Source: Mycobacterium saskatchewanense
GTDB taxonomy: Bacteria > Actinomycetota > Actinomycetes > Mycobacteriales > Mycobacteriaceae
Length of the DNA: 64,000 nucleotides
Direction of reading: 5' to 3'
Assembly: GCF_010729105.1 (NCBI RefSeq)
Contig: NZ_AP022573.1
Location: 1,922,001-1,986,000, forward strand
A program made the position numbers and the translations under genes. Below the pieces are notes generated by a model. That model worked only from the letters and a program-made list of their open reading frames with translations, ran no database searches and was not told where the DNA came from. Numbering within the stretch: the first letter of the stretch is position 1; each line of letters starts with the position of its first letter. Shown here piece by piece: positions 18,035 to 28,900 of the stretch.

Positions 18035-19369
18035 TCAACCCAGGTTCGCCAGCAGCAGCGCCTCGGTGATGGCCGCGCGTTCGAGCACGCCGAGGTGCAG
18101 GCTCTCGTTGATGCTGTGCGCCTGGGTCCCGGGGTCCTCCACGCCCGTGACGAGGATCTTGGCCGCCGGGAAGGCGGCAGCGAACTCGGCGATGAACGGG
18201 ATCGAGCCGCCCATGCCCATGTCGATCGGCTCGGTCCCCCACGCCTGCCGGAACGCGGCTCGCGCGGCGTCGTAGACGGCGCCGCTGGCCTCGATGGCGT
18301 ATGGCTCGCCCTTGTCGCCGCGCGTGACGCTGACGTGCGCGCCCCACGGGGCGTGCGCCCGCAGGTGGGCGGTCAGCGTGTCCAGGTGCGCCGCGGCGTC
18401 GCCGCCGGGCGCCACCCGCATGCTGATCTTGGCGCGGGCCCGCGGGATCAGCGTGTTCGACGCGGCGGCGATCGGCGTGGTGTCGATGCCGATGACCGTG
18501 ATCGCCGGCTTGGCCCACAGCCGCTGCGGCACCGAGCCCGTGCCGATCTCCGACACCCCGTCCAGCACGCCGGAGTCCGCACGCACCCGCTCGGCGGGGT
18601 AGTCGGGGTAGTTCAGGGACGCGACGTCGGTCTCGTGCAGGCCGGCCACCGCCACGTTGCCGTGGTCGTCGTGCAGGCTGGCCAGCATTCGCACGAGCGC
18701 GCTGAGCGCGTCGGGCACGACGCCGCCCCACAGCCCGGAGTGCAGCCCATGGTCCAGTGTGGCGACCTCGACCACGCAGTCGACCAGGCCGCGCAGCGAC
18801 ACCGTCAGCGCCGGAATCTCGGTGCTCCAGTTGTCGGAGTCGGCGATGACGATCACGTCGGCGGCCAGCGCATCGTGGTGAGCCGCGAGCAGCCGGCCCA
18901 GTGACGGTGAGCCGGATTCCTCCTCGCCTTCGACGAAGACCGTCACACCGATCGGCGGCTGACCGCCGTGCGCCCGGAAGGCCGCCAAATGCGTTGCGAT
19001 GCCAGCCTTATCGTCGGCACTCCCGCGGCCATAGAGCCGGCCGTCGCGTTCGGTGGGCTCGAAGGGCGGCGACGCCCACTGGCCCGGGTCACCTTCCGGC
19101 TGCACGTCGTGGTGGGCGTACAGCAGCACCGTCGGCGCGCCGGGCGGCGCGGGATGCCGGGCGATCACCGCGGGCGCCCCGCCCTCGCTGACGATCTGCA
19201 CGTCGCCAAAACCGGCCTTTGTCAACAAGTCCGCCACCGCCTGGGCGCTGCGGTACACCTCCGGGCGCCGACCGGGGTCGGCCCACACCGACTGAATGCG
19301 CACCAGGTCTTCGAGGTCGCGCCGCACCGACGGCAGCACTTCGTGGACGCGCTCGACGAGATCGCTCAT
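18035..19369 (-). CDS. M20-family metallopeptidase/dipeptidase (Rv2522c-like)
   Basis: The 444-residue zinc peptidase has the M20 signature motifs: LLYAHHDVQP (metal His and Asp, about 83-91), GRGSADDKAG (bridging Asp, about 114-123) and VEGEEESGS (catalytic and metal Glu, about 147-154). A late His in AHSIN near the C-terminus completes the metal site. The inserted dimerisation domain lies between about 190 and 320. It follows bcp in the backbone order and precedes acpS, as Rv2522c does. The natural substrate is not known. Confidence 0.9.
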   Translation of the reverse strand: MSDLVERVHEVLPSVRRDLEDLVRIQSVWADPGRRPEVYRSAQAVADLLTKAGFGDVQIVSEGGAPAVIARHPAPPGAPTVLLYAHHDVQPEGDPGQWASPPFEPTERDGRLYGRGSADDKAGIATHLAAFRAHGGQPPIGVTVFVEGEEESGSPSLGRLLAAHHDALAADVIVIADSDNWSTEIPALTVSLRGLVDCVVEVATLDHGLHSGLWGGVVPDALSALVRMLASLHDDHGNVAVAGLHETDVASLNYPDYPAERVRADSGVLDGVSEIGTGSVPQRLWAKPAITVIGIDTTPIAAASNTLIPRARAKISMRVAPGGDAAAHLDTLTAHLRAHAPWGAHVSVTRGDKGEPYAIEASGAVYDAARAAFRQAWGTEPIDMGMGGSIPFIAEFAAAFPAAKILVTGVEDPGTQAHSINESLHLGVLERAAITEALLLANLG

Positions 19370-19482
19370 GTTCCCGAGGCTAGTCGCACACCCTTATTGC
19401 GCGAGCAGCCTCGGGCCCCCGCGAGCGTGCGCAGACTGCCGTTTCCGCCCGGCGTGTCGCGGACTGACACGCACGCTCGCGA

Positions 19483-19875
19483 TCAGGGGGCCTCCAGGAT
19501 GGCGACGGCGGCCGCGGTGTCGCCCTCGTGGGTGAGCGACACGTGGATCGTCACGTCGGCCAGGTGCTCGGCAACGGCCCCGGTCAGCCGCACCCGCGGG
19601 CGTCCCCACATGTCGGTGACGACCTCGATGTCGCGGTGGATGGCCTCCGGCAACACCGGCCGCTGAGCGAACCGGGATCCCGACCACGCCTTGATCACGG
19701 CCTCCTTCGCGGCCCACCGGGCCGCCAGGTGACGCGCCGCCGACGAGCTCTTGTCCGACGCGTCACGCCGCTCACCCGGGGTGAACGTCTCGGAGAACAC
19801 CGTCCCCGGCTGGTCGACCTGCTCCGCGAATTCAGCGATGGAGACAAGGTCGATCCCGACTCCCACGATGCCCAT
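19483..19875 (-). CDS. acpS: Holo-[acyl-carrier-protein] synthase AcpS (Rv2523c)
   Basis: AcpS transfers the 4'-phosphopantetheine arm from CoA to the ACP domain of FAS-I and related carriers. The 130-residue protein starts MGIVGVGIDLVS with the magnesium ligand Asp9, and carries Glu58 in WAAKEAVIKAW. The C-terminal SLTHEGDTAAAVAI strand is typical. The open frame extends upstream, but the start at ATG 19875 gives the family length and places the gene 28 bp after the fas stop, so both are in one operon: the enzyme is made with its main client. Confidence 0.95.
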   Translation of the reverse strand: MGIVGVGIDLVSIAEFAEQVDQPGTVFSETFTPGERRDASDKSSSAARHLAARWAAKEAVIKAWSGSRFAQRPVLPEAIHRDIEVVTDMWGRPRVRLTGAVAEHLADVTIHVSLTHEGDTAAAVAILEAP

Positions 19876-19903
19876 GGGTGGCCAGGCTAACGGATGGGCC
19901 GGG

Positions 19904-22900
19904 TCACGCCGGAGTGACCTCGTAGGCGTCGTCATCGCCGAGCCGGGCGGCCGGATTGAGCAGCATCGCCGCCTCCTGCCGCTTCTCCGGCGCGTCGTGG
20001 TCGAAGCGACGGTCGGGTGGCCGCTGGTACATAGGCGGACCGCCGGCGATGGCCGAGACGAGTCGGCGCTGGCCGGCCAGCAGGCGTGCATCCGCGCGCC
20101 GCTGGTAGTCGGCGCGCTCGTCGGGGCTCAGCGTGGCGAGGAACGCCTGCGGGTGCACCAGGGCGACCAGGCCCGAGACGTGACCGAAGCCGAGGCTGCT
20201 CAGCATCCCCGCCTTGAGCGGGAACTTGTTCCCCAGCTGCAGCTTCTCGCGCACCCACACGAAGTGAGCGGAGGTGGCCAGCTCGTCGTCGACACAGTCC
20301 AGGCTGCGGTTCGGCGGTATCACCCCGTCGCGCAGCATCTGGCACAGGCCCATCATCTGGAAGACCGCCGCGCCGCCCTTGGCATGCCCGGTGAGGCTCT
20401 TCTGCGACACCACGAACAGCGGCGCGCCCGGCGAGCGTCCCAGCGAGTCGGCGAGCCGCTCGTGCAGCTCGGTCTCGTTGGGGTCGTTGGCCAGCGTCGA
20501 CGTGTCGTGCTTGGAGATCACCGCCACGTCGTCGGCGCCCACGCCCAGCTTGGCCAGCGCGCGGGCCAGCGGCGAGGCCTTGCCGCCCCGGCCCGCGCCG
20601 AGCGCTCCAAGCCCCGGTGCGGGGATCGAGGTGTGCACGCCGTCACCGAACGATTGCGCGAACGCCACCACCGCGAGCACCGGCAGTCCCATCTTCACGG
20701 CGAGGTCGCCGCGCGCCAGCAGGATGGTTCCGCCGCCCTGCGCCTCGACGAAGCCCAACCGGCGCCGGTCGTTGGGCCGGGAGAACTTCGAGTCGTCGAT
20801 GCCGCGGCCACGCATCATGCCGGTGTCGGCGGTGGCCGCCATGTCACCGAAGCCGATGATGCCTTCCAGCGTCAGGTCGTCGATGCCGCCGGCCACCACC
20901 ATCTCGGCCTTGCCGAGCCGGATCTTGTCCACGCCCTCCTCGACCGACACCGCCGCCGTCGCGCACGCCGCGACCGGGTGGATCATCGCGCCGTAGCTGC
21001 CGATGTACGACTGAACCACATGGGCCGCAACGATATTGGGCAGCACTTCCTGGAAGATGTCGTTCGGCTTGCTGCGGCCCAGCAGGTTGCCGTGATACAT
21101 CGTCTGCATCGAGCTGCCGCCACCCATGCCGGTGCCCATGGTGTTGGCCACCAGGCTCGGATGGACGTAACGCATCACCTCGGCGGGGCTGAAGCCGGCG
21201 GACAGGAACGCGTCCACCGTCGCCACGATGTTCCAGACCGCAAGGCGGTCAATGGAACTCGCCATGTCCGGGCTGATGCCCCAGACCGTCGGGTCGAACC
21301 CGGTCGGCACCTGGCCGCCCACCACGCGCGACAGCTTGGTCTTGCGGGGCACCCGGATCTCGGTGCCGGCCTTGCGGATCACCTGCCAGTCGCTCGAGTC
21401 GGGCACCGGGCGGATGACCGTGTGCTCGGGATCGAACTCGACGAAGGCGCGCGCGTCGGACTCCGAGGACACCACGAAGCTGAAGTCCTTGTCCAGGAAC
21501 ACCGACACCAGCAAGGGCGAAGCGTGGTCGGGGTCGATCGCGCCGTCGTCGACGAACTGACGGATGCCGCAGCGCTCCACCACGACGTCGTGGTAGCGCT
21601 CGACCAGTTCCGACTCGTCGACCAGGTCGCCGGATTGGGTGTCGTACCAACCTGGTTGGGGGTCGTCCTCCCAGCGGATCAACCCGGTGGTCCAGGCGAG
21701 CTCCAGGACACCGGCCGCCGACAGCTCGTTGTCGACCTCCATCTCGAACCGGGTGCGTGACGAGCCGTACGGCCCGATCTCGGCGCCGCCCACGATCACG
21801 ACCAGGTCGGCCGGGTCGACGTCGAGGTCCTCCCACTCCGGCGGCGGCGCCGGGGTGAACCCGCGCGGCGGGGACGGCAGCGCGGCGATGGTGCCCGCGG
21901 CCTCGGACGCTTCGGCGTCCTCGTCCTGATCCGACGTCGCCCGCTCGCGCCCCTTGGCGGCCAGTTCGGCCATGTCGAGGTTGGCCTCGGCGAGCCCGCC
22001 GGTCAGGTCCGCCTTGATCGGCGCGCCGGCCGCCGCGACCTTGGACTCCGGGTCGCACAGGTCCAGCAGCATCCCGGCCATCTCGTCGGTCGAGTAGGTG
22101 GTGACGCCGGCCTCCTCGACCGCCTCGACGATGGCGTCGTTGTGGCCCATCAGGCCGGTGCCCCGGGTCCACCCGATCAGCGCGTGCGCCAGGCTGACCC
22201 GGGACGCCCACGAGGACTCGGCGTGCCAGCGGCTCACCAGCGCGTCGAGCGCCGACTTGGCCTCGCCGTACGCGCCGTCGCCGCCGAACATTCCGCGGTT
22301 GGGCGAGCCGGGCAGCACGACGTGCAGCCGCGAGGCGATGTCGCGCTCGGCACCGATCTTCGACAGCCCGCCGACCAGCCGCTGCACCGCCCACAGCAGC
22401 ACCTTCATCTCCATCTCCGAACGCGAACCGGCCTCCGAGAGGTCACCGGCGACGCGCGGCGCCGCGAAGGGGAACAGCAGCGTCGGGGTCTGCGCGTCCT
22501 TGACGTGAATCGATTGCGGCCCAAGGTTTTCGGTCTGCTCGTTGCCGACCCACTCGACGAGGGCGTCGATGTCGGAGTACGACGCCATGTTGGCCGGAAC
22601 CACCCACAGGGCGGCGCCGTAGCGGGCGTGGTCGCGGTACAGGCCCCGGTAGAACGCCAGCCGGTCCTGGTCGAGCTTCGAGGTGGTCGCGATGACCGTG
22701 GCGCCGCCGTCGAGCAGCCGCCCGACGACCGATGCCGCGATCGACCCCTTCGAAGCGCCCGTCACCACGGCCACTTCGCCGCTGTACGGGCCCGGGTCCG
22801 GGTTCTCCGCACCGGCAGCGATGCGCCCGTAGAGCGACGCGTGGATCTGCCGGCCCGCGGCCAGCGCCTTGCCCTGCCACCAGGTGGCCTGGGTGGCGAC

Positions 22901-25900
22901 GACGTGCCCTGCGCCCTCGAAGCGCTCCGACAACCGGACCCAGTCTGCGTCGATGTCGCCCTCGTCGGCCAGCCAGAGCTTGACCAGATCCTCGCGCGCG
23001 CTGGCCCAGCGGTCGTCGAACAGGACGGCCTTCTTCCCGTCGAACACCGGCGCCACCAGGCGCGGCCAGTCCGCGCCGAGTTCGGCGGTGACCAGATCGA
23101 TCAGCTCGGCATCGGTGGCCGCCGGCATTGCACTCACCGGATTGTCGTGACCTAATTGGCCCAGGATCAGGCGGGCCGCCGAGGCCAGCACGCCGTCGCG
23201 GCCGGTGATCTGGTCGGTGAACTCGCTCAGTGCCGCGGCGTCGATGGTCGCGCCACCCCCGCCGCCCGACGAGGGCAGCGCCACCGAGATGCCGTGGCGC
23301 GCGGCGACCGACGTGACGGCGGCGTCGATGACCCGGTCGACCGAGGCGGCGTCGGACAACGCGCCCTCGTGCAGGTGGCCCAGGCCGCCTCCACGAATGC
23401 TGGTGCCCTCGCGCGTTCCCAGCGCGACCTCGACGGTGACGTGCTTGGCCCAGCCGTCACCGAGCTCCCAGGTCTTCTTGACTCGCTCGGCGATGGCGCC
23501 CGGCCGCTTGCCCGACGGCCCGAGCACCGTGCGCAGCTGGTCGTTGATCGCATCGGAAAGCACTGGGCCATAGGGCTTATACGTGCGGGCCAGCTTGGTG
23601 ACCTGCGACCGCAGGCCGGCCAGGTCGGCCTCCGCGGCACCGTCGATCGCGCCCAGGTTCAGCTCCGAGCCGAGGTCGACCAGCAGCTGATTGCGCCGCG
23701 ACGACGCGCCGTCGGTGATCGACTCGATGGAGTCGAGCTGCTCGATCTGGTCGATGCGCATTTTGGCCGACAGCGCGATCAGCGCCAGGGTGGCGTCGGC
23801 GGCGTCGAACGCGATGTCGTCGGGGCGCGCAGCGCCGCTCGGCGCCGAGGGAGCGGGGGCGACATTAGGCCGGGGTGCAGCGTCCGCCGCGGCAGCGGCC
23901 GAATCATCCGGCTCCGCCACGTCCTCCGGCTCCGGCTCGGGGTCGGTGTCGTTGGCGAACAGCACCGCCGCATCGCGCTCAGCGTTGAGCACTTCCACTG
24001 TGCTGTGGGCGTATTCGGGCAGCTTGAGGGTGTTGGTGGCCAGCCCGGCCACGGTCGGGGCCGACTTCACGCCGATCTCGACGAACCGCTCCACGCCCAG
24101 GCCGCCGGCGGCCTCCTCGGTGAACAGCAGGTCCTGCGTCTCGATCCAGCGCACGGGGCTGGCGAACTGCCATGCCAGCAGCTCGATCAGCACCTTGCGG
24201 GCGAGCTCACGGGGCCTCTCCGCGCGCCAGGTGTCGTAGTCGGCGAGAACCTCGTCGAGCGGCTCGGCGGGCACCAGATCCCGGATCTCCTGGACGAAGT
24301 CGCGATCGAGCGAGAACGGGCGCGGCACCAGGTTGGGGATGTAGCGCCCGATGATGATCTCCGGGTCCTTGTCGCGGGGCATGACCCGCTCGAGCGAGCG
24401 GCGGAATTCGGCGACGCCGACCCGCAGCACCCGCGAGTGGAACGGCACGTCGATGCCCGGCACGAGGATGAAAGACCGTTTGCCCCCGGTGATCTCGCGG
24501 CGGCGTTCGACCTCAGCCTCGAGGGCTTCCAGGCCGCGCACCGTGCCGGCGATCGCGTACTGGGAGCCGCGCAGGTTGAAGTTGACGATCTCGAGAAACT
24601 CACCGGTACTCGCCGCAATGTCGGCGACGAACGCGGGGACCTCGTTGTCGGGCAGGTCGATCTGGGAGGGCCGGATGGCGGCCAGCCGGTAGTTGGACCG
24701 GCCCTGCTCGTCGCGCGGCACGATGTCGTGCATCTTCGAGCCGCGGTGAAAGACCATCTCCAGCAAGGCTTCCAGCTCGTAGATGCCGGTCACGCAGGCC
24801 AGCGCCGTGTATTCGCCGACCGAGTGCCCACACGCGATGGCCCCCTCGACGAAGGCGCCCTGCTCGCGCATCTCGGCGACCTGCGCGGCGGCCACGGTCG
24901 CCATCGCCACCTGGGTGAACTGCGTGAGGTACAGGACGCCCTCGGGGTGGTGGTAGTGCACGCCGCTGGCGATGATGCTGGTCGGGTTGTCGCGCACGAC
25001 GTGCAACACCGAGAAGCCCAGCGTGTCGCGGGTGAACTTGTCGGCCGTGTCCCACACCTTGCGGGCCGCCTTCGACCGGGCCCGGACCTCCATGCCCATG
25101 CCCTTGTGCTGAATGCCCTGACCGGGGAACGCGTAGACCGTCTTCGGGGCGGCCAGGCGCGCGGTCGCCGACATCACCAGGTCCGACCCTACGCGGGCGG
25201 CGACCTCGAGAACCTCCGCGCCCCGGTCGATTCCGACACGGTCGACGCGGAAGTCAACCTCGTCTCCCGGACGCACCATGCCCAGGAACCGCGCGGTCCA
25301 GCCGATCAGCCGGGCCGGGGGGCGGGCCCGCCCGTCGGTGGCGGTCACCGAGTGCTGCGCGGCCGCCGACAGCCACATCCCATGCACGATCGGCAATTCC
25401 AGGCCGGCCAGCAGCGCGGCCGCGCGGTCGGTGTGGATGGGGTTGTGGTCGCCGGACACCACGGCGAACGGGCGCATGTCGACCGGTGCCGTCAACCGCA
25501 CGTCGCGGCGGCGACGGCGCGGCGTATCGGTGGCGTTCTTCGACACCGCGCCGCCGGCGCGCACCGGGTCGGCCAGCTCGGCGGTGCCGGTGCGCCCCAG
25601 GATCGCGAAACGCTCACTGAGCGTGGCGACGACGGCTCCGTCGGAGTCGCGGACCTGCACGGCGACCGGGACGACCCGCCCCATGTCCGTGTCGACGGCG
25701 GGCGAAGCCGTTGCGGCGATGGTCAATTGAGCCGGCTCCGTCGGCAGCTTGCCGACCACGTGAGCGGCATGGTCGAGGTGCACCAGGCTCAGCAGGCCCT
25801 CCACGACCGGCACCCCGGCGTCGGTGGCCGCCGAGCCGATCGCGGCGAACACCGCCGGCCAGCAAGGGCCGACCAGGGCGTCGGGGACGGTGGTCAGGCC

Positions 25901-28900
25901 GGGCGCCAGCGACTCGGAGAAGGTGGCGGTGACGCCGGTGTGGTCGGCCACCCGCTCGGGGTCCCAGTCCACGGTGACGGTGGCGGTGCCGTCGGTGACC
26001 GCGGGCAGGGATTGCGGTCCGTCGACGCCGGCGGCGATCGCGAGGACCGCCCGCATGGCGGCGGCGGCGTCCTCGACGGAGACGACCGGGGTACCGCCGT
26101 CGAAGGTGTTCGGCGGCAGCGTGAACGGGATCTGGATCCAGGTGCCCGACACGGGCACGCTGAGCACCACCCGCTCGCCCTCGACCTCGAGCCGCGCTCC
26201 GGTGGACGGGTGGTTGGCGCGCCGGCTCTCGGGTCCGTCGTGGACCAGCCAGTCCCCCGGTTCGGCGATCCGGTGCACCGGGTTGGTTGCGGTGCGACCG
26301 GCCCACTGCACGTCGGCGGCGTCGAGCACGACGGCCAGCGGCCCGGTCACGTCGGGGCGGCCCAGCCGGCGCGAGGTCACCGGTTTCGGCCCCCCATCGG
26401 CGGCCAGCACCTCGTCGACGGCGGCCTGCTCGAACCGGTCCAGCAATTCCCCGACGGGCTCGTCCATGCGGGTGATGCCGGCGACCGCCGCCGTGCCGGG
26501 GATGATGCACACCTGGTCGGCGTCGTAGCGGGCGTCGTGCGCCTGCCAGAGCGAGTCGCTGCGCCACCAGCGCCGGACGTCCTTGTCGATGACCGGGACG
26601 AAGTTGACGGGCTTGCCGAGCGTCTTGCACAGCGTGACGAAGAACGGGACGTCGGCCGGATGCAGTTGCACGGTGTCGGCGTCGGGGTAGTGGGCCAGGA
26701 GCAGCTCGATCGCCGCTTCGGGGTTCTCCAGCAGCGCCGAGTCGTCGAAGAGCGTCGCGATGGGACCGGAATCCTTGGCGTGCAACCGCGCCTCGGCGCG
26801 CTGCAGCATTTGCTGAAACCGGTCGCGCCAGGTGTCGGCCAGCCAGGGGCTGCCCGGCGCGGCGGTGTCGGCGGTGGAGTCGCCCTCGCCGATGGCCAGC
26901 TCGACATAGCGGCGCAGCCACTGCAGGTAGGTCATCTCCGCGACGTCGCCGAAGTAGGGCTTGGCGGTCTTGGCCATCGCCGCGATGATCTCGTCGCGGC
27001 GCGCGGCGACCGCCTCGGCGTCGCCCGCGACCTCGTCGAGCAGCCGGCCGCACCGCGACGCGCTGTTGTCGATCTCGTGGATGTCCGCACCCAGCTGGCT
27101 GCGGCTGGAGGCCATGCCGCCCTGGGCTTTTCCGGCGCCGATCCACTGGTCGGTGCCCTGGGTCTCGACGAGCATCCGCTTGACGGACGGCGACGTGGTG
27201 GCCTCCTTGGTGGCCATCGCCGCGGTGCCGACCAGGATGCCGTCGATCGGCATCAGCGGGAAGCCGTATGCCTGGGCCCAACGCCCGGAAAGGTACTCGG
27301 CCGCCCGTTCGGGGGTGCCGATACCACCGCCCACACACACCGTGATGTTGGAGCGCGACCGCAGCTCGGAGTAGGTCGCCAGTAGCAGGTCGTCGAGGTC
27401 TTCCCAGGAGTGGTGACCGCCGGCGCGCCCGCCCTCGATGTGCACGATCACCGGCTTGGTCGGCACCTCGGTGGCGATGCGGATGACCGACCGGATCTGC
27501 TCGATCGTGCCGGGCTTGAACACGACGTGGCTGATGCCGACGTCGTTGAGTTCCTTGATCAGTTCGACCGCTTCCTCGAGCTCCGGAATGCCGGCGCTGA
27601 TGACCAGTCCGTCGATCGCCGCGCCGGACTGGCGGGCCTTCTGCACCAGCCGCTTGCCGCCCACCTGCAGCTTCCACAGGTACGGGTCGAGGAACAGGGC
27701 GTTGAACTGGTAGGTGCGGCCCGGCTCGAGGAGGCCCGCCAGCTCCTCGACCCGGTTGGCGAAGATCTCCTCGGTGACCTGACCGCCGCCGGCGAGCTCG
27801 GCCCAATGTCCGGCGTTGGCGGCCGCGGCGACGATCTTGGCGTCCACCGTGGTGGGCGTCATGCCCGCGAGCAGGATCGGCGAGCGCCCGGTGAGCCGAG
27901 TGAACTTCGTCGAGAGCTTGACCCTGCCGTCGGGCAGGCGAATCGCGGTCGGGGCGTAGCTCGACCACGCCCGCGCCACCTCGGGGACGGCGCCCACGGT
28001 GAACAGGTTGCGCTGGCCGCCCCGCGTGGCGGCGGGCACGATGCCAATGCCCAGCCCGCGGATCACCGGGGCGGTCAACCGCGTCAGGATGTCGCCGGGT
28101 CCGAGGTCGAGGATCCAGCGGGCGCCGGCGTCGTTGAGGCGGGTGACCTCCTCGACCCAGTCCACCCGACGCACCAGGAGCGACTCGGTCAGGTCGCGGG
28201 CCAGGGCGACGTCGAGGCCCACCTTCTCGGCCCAGCCGCCGACGATGTCGATGCCGTCGGCCAGGCGCGGTGTGTGGAAGCCGACCTCGACCTGCACCGG
28301 GTCGAAGACCGGCGCGAAGACGTCACCGCCGCGCAGCTTGTTCTTGCGGTCGGCCTCCTCCTTCTCGGAGATCTGCCGGCAGTAGAGCTCGAAGCGGGAG
28401 AGTTGCTCGGGGGTGCCGGTGATGACGACCGAGCGGCGGCCGTTGCGGATCGACAGCACCGGCGGCAGCACGGTACGGACGTCCTGCGCGAACTCCTCCA
28501 GCAACCGACCGATGCGCTCGGGGTCGGCGTTGGTGACCGAAACCATCGGCGGCCGGTCGCCGAGGACGGAAATGCCCCGACGACGGGCGACGAGCGTACC
28601 GGCCGCGCCGATCAGCTGGGCCAAGGCGAGCAGCTCGACATCGCGCGCGCCCGCGGCCCGCAACGCCTCGACGGCGAGCACGCCCTGCGAATGCCCGGCG
28701 ACGGTCACCGGTGGCGTCGCGGTCCAGTCCATACCCTGGCGCGCCAGGGCGCGCACGGCCGCGATCTGGGTGAGCAGCACGCCCGGTATCGACACGGCGG
28801 CGGACGTGAGGTGCCGGTCCGCCGGGACGGGGTCCTCGGCCGCCAGCGCTCGCACCCAGGTCAACGGCTCGAAGCCGATGGGACGGACGACGACCAGCTC

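Noticed and set aside
17878..18069. Short 63-codon plus-strand frame in the intergenic region
   Set aside because: No ribosome-binding site, no hydrophobic core or motif, and unlike any neighbour.
23156..27385. A 1409-codon plus-strand open frame
   Set aside because: It lies wholly antisense to fas and has shadow composition typical of the third-position GC bias.
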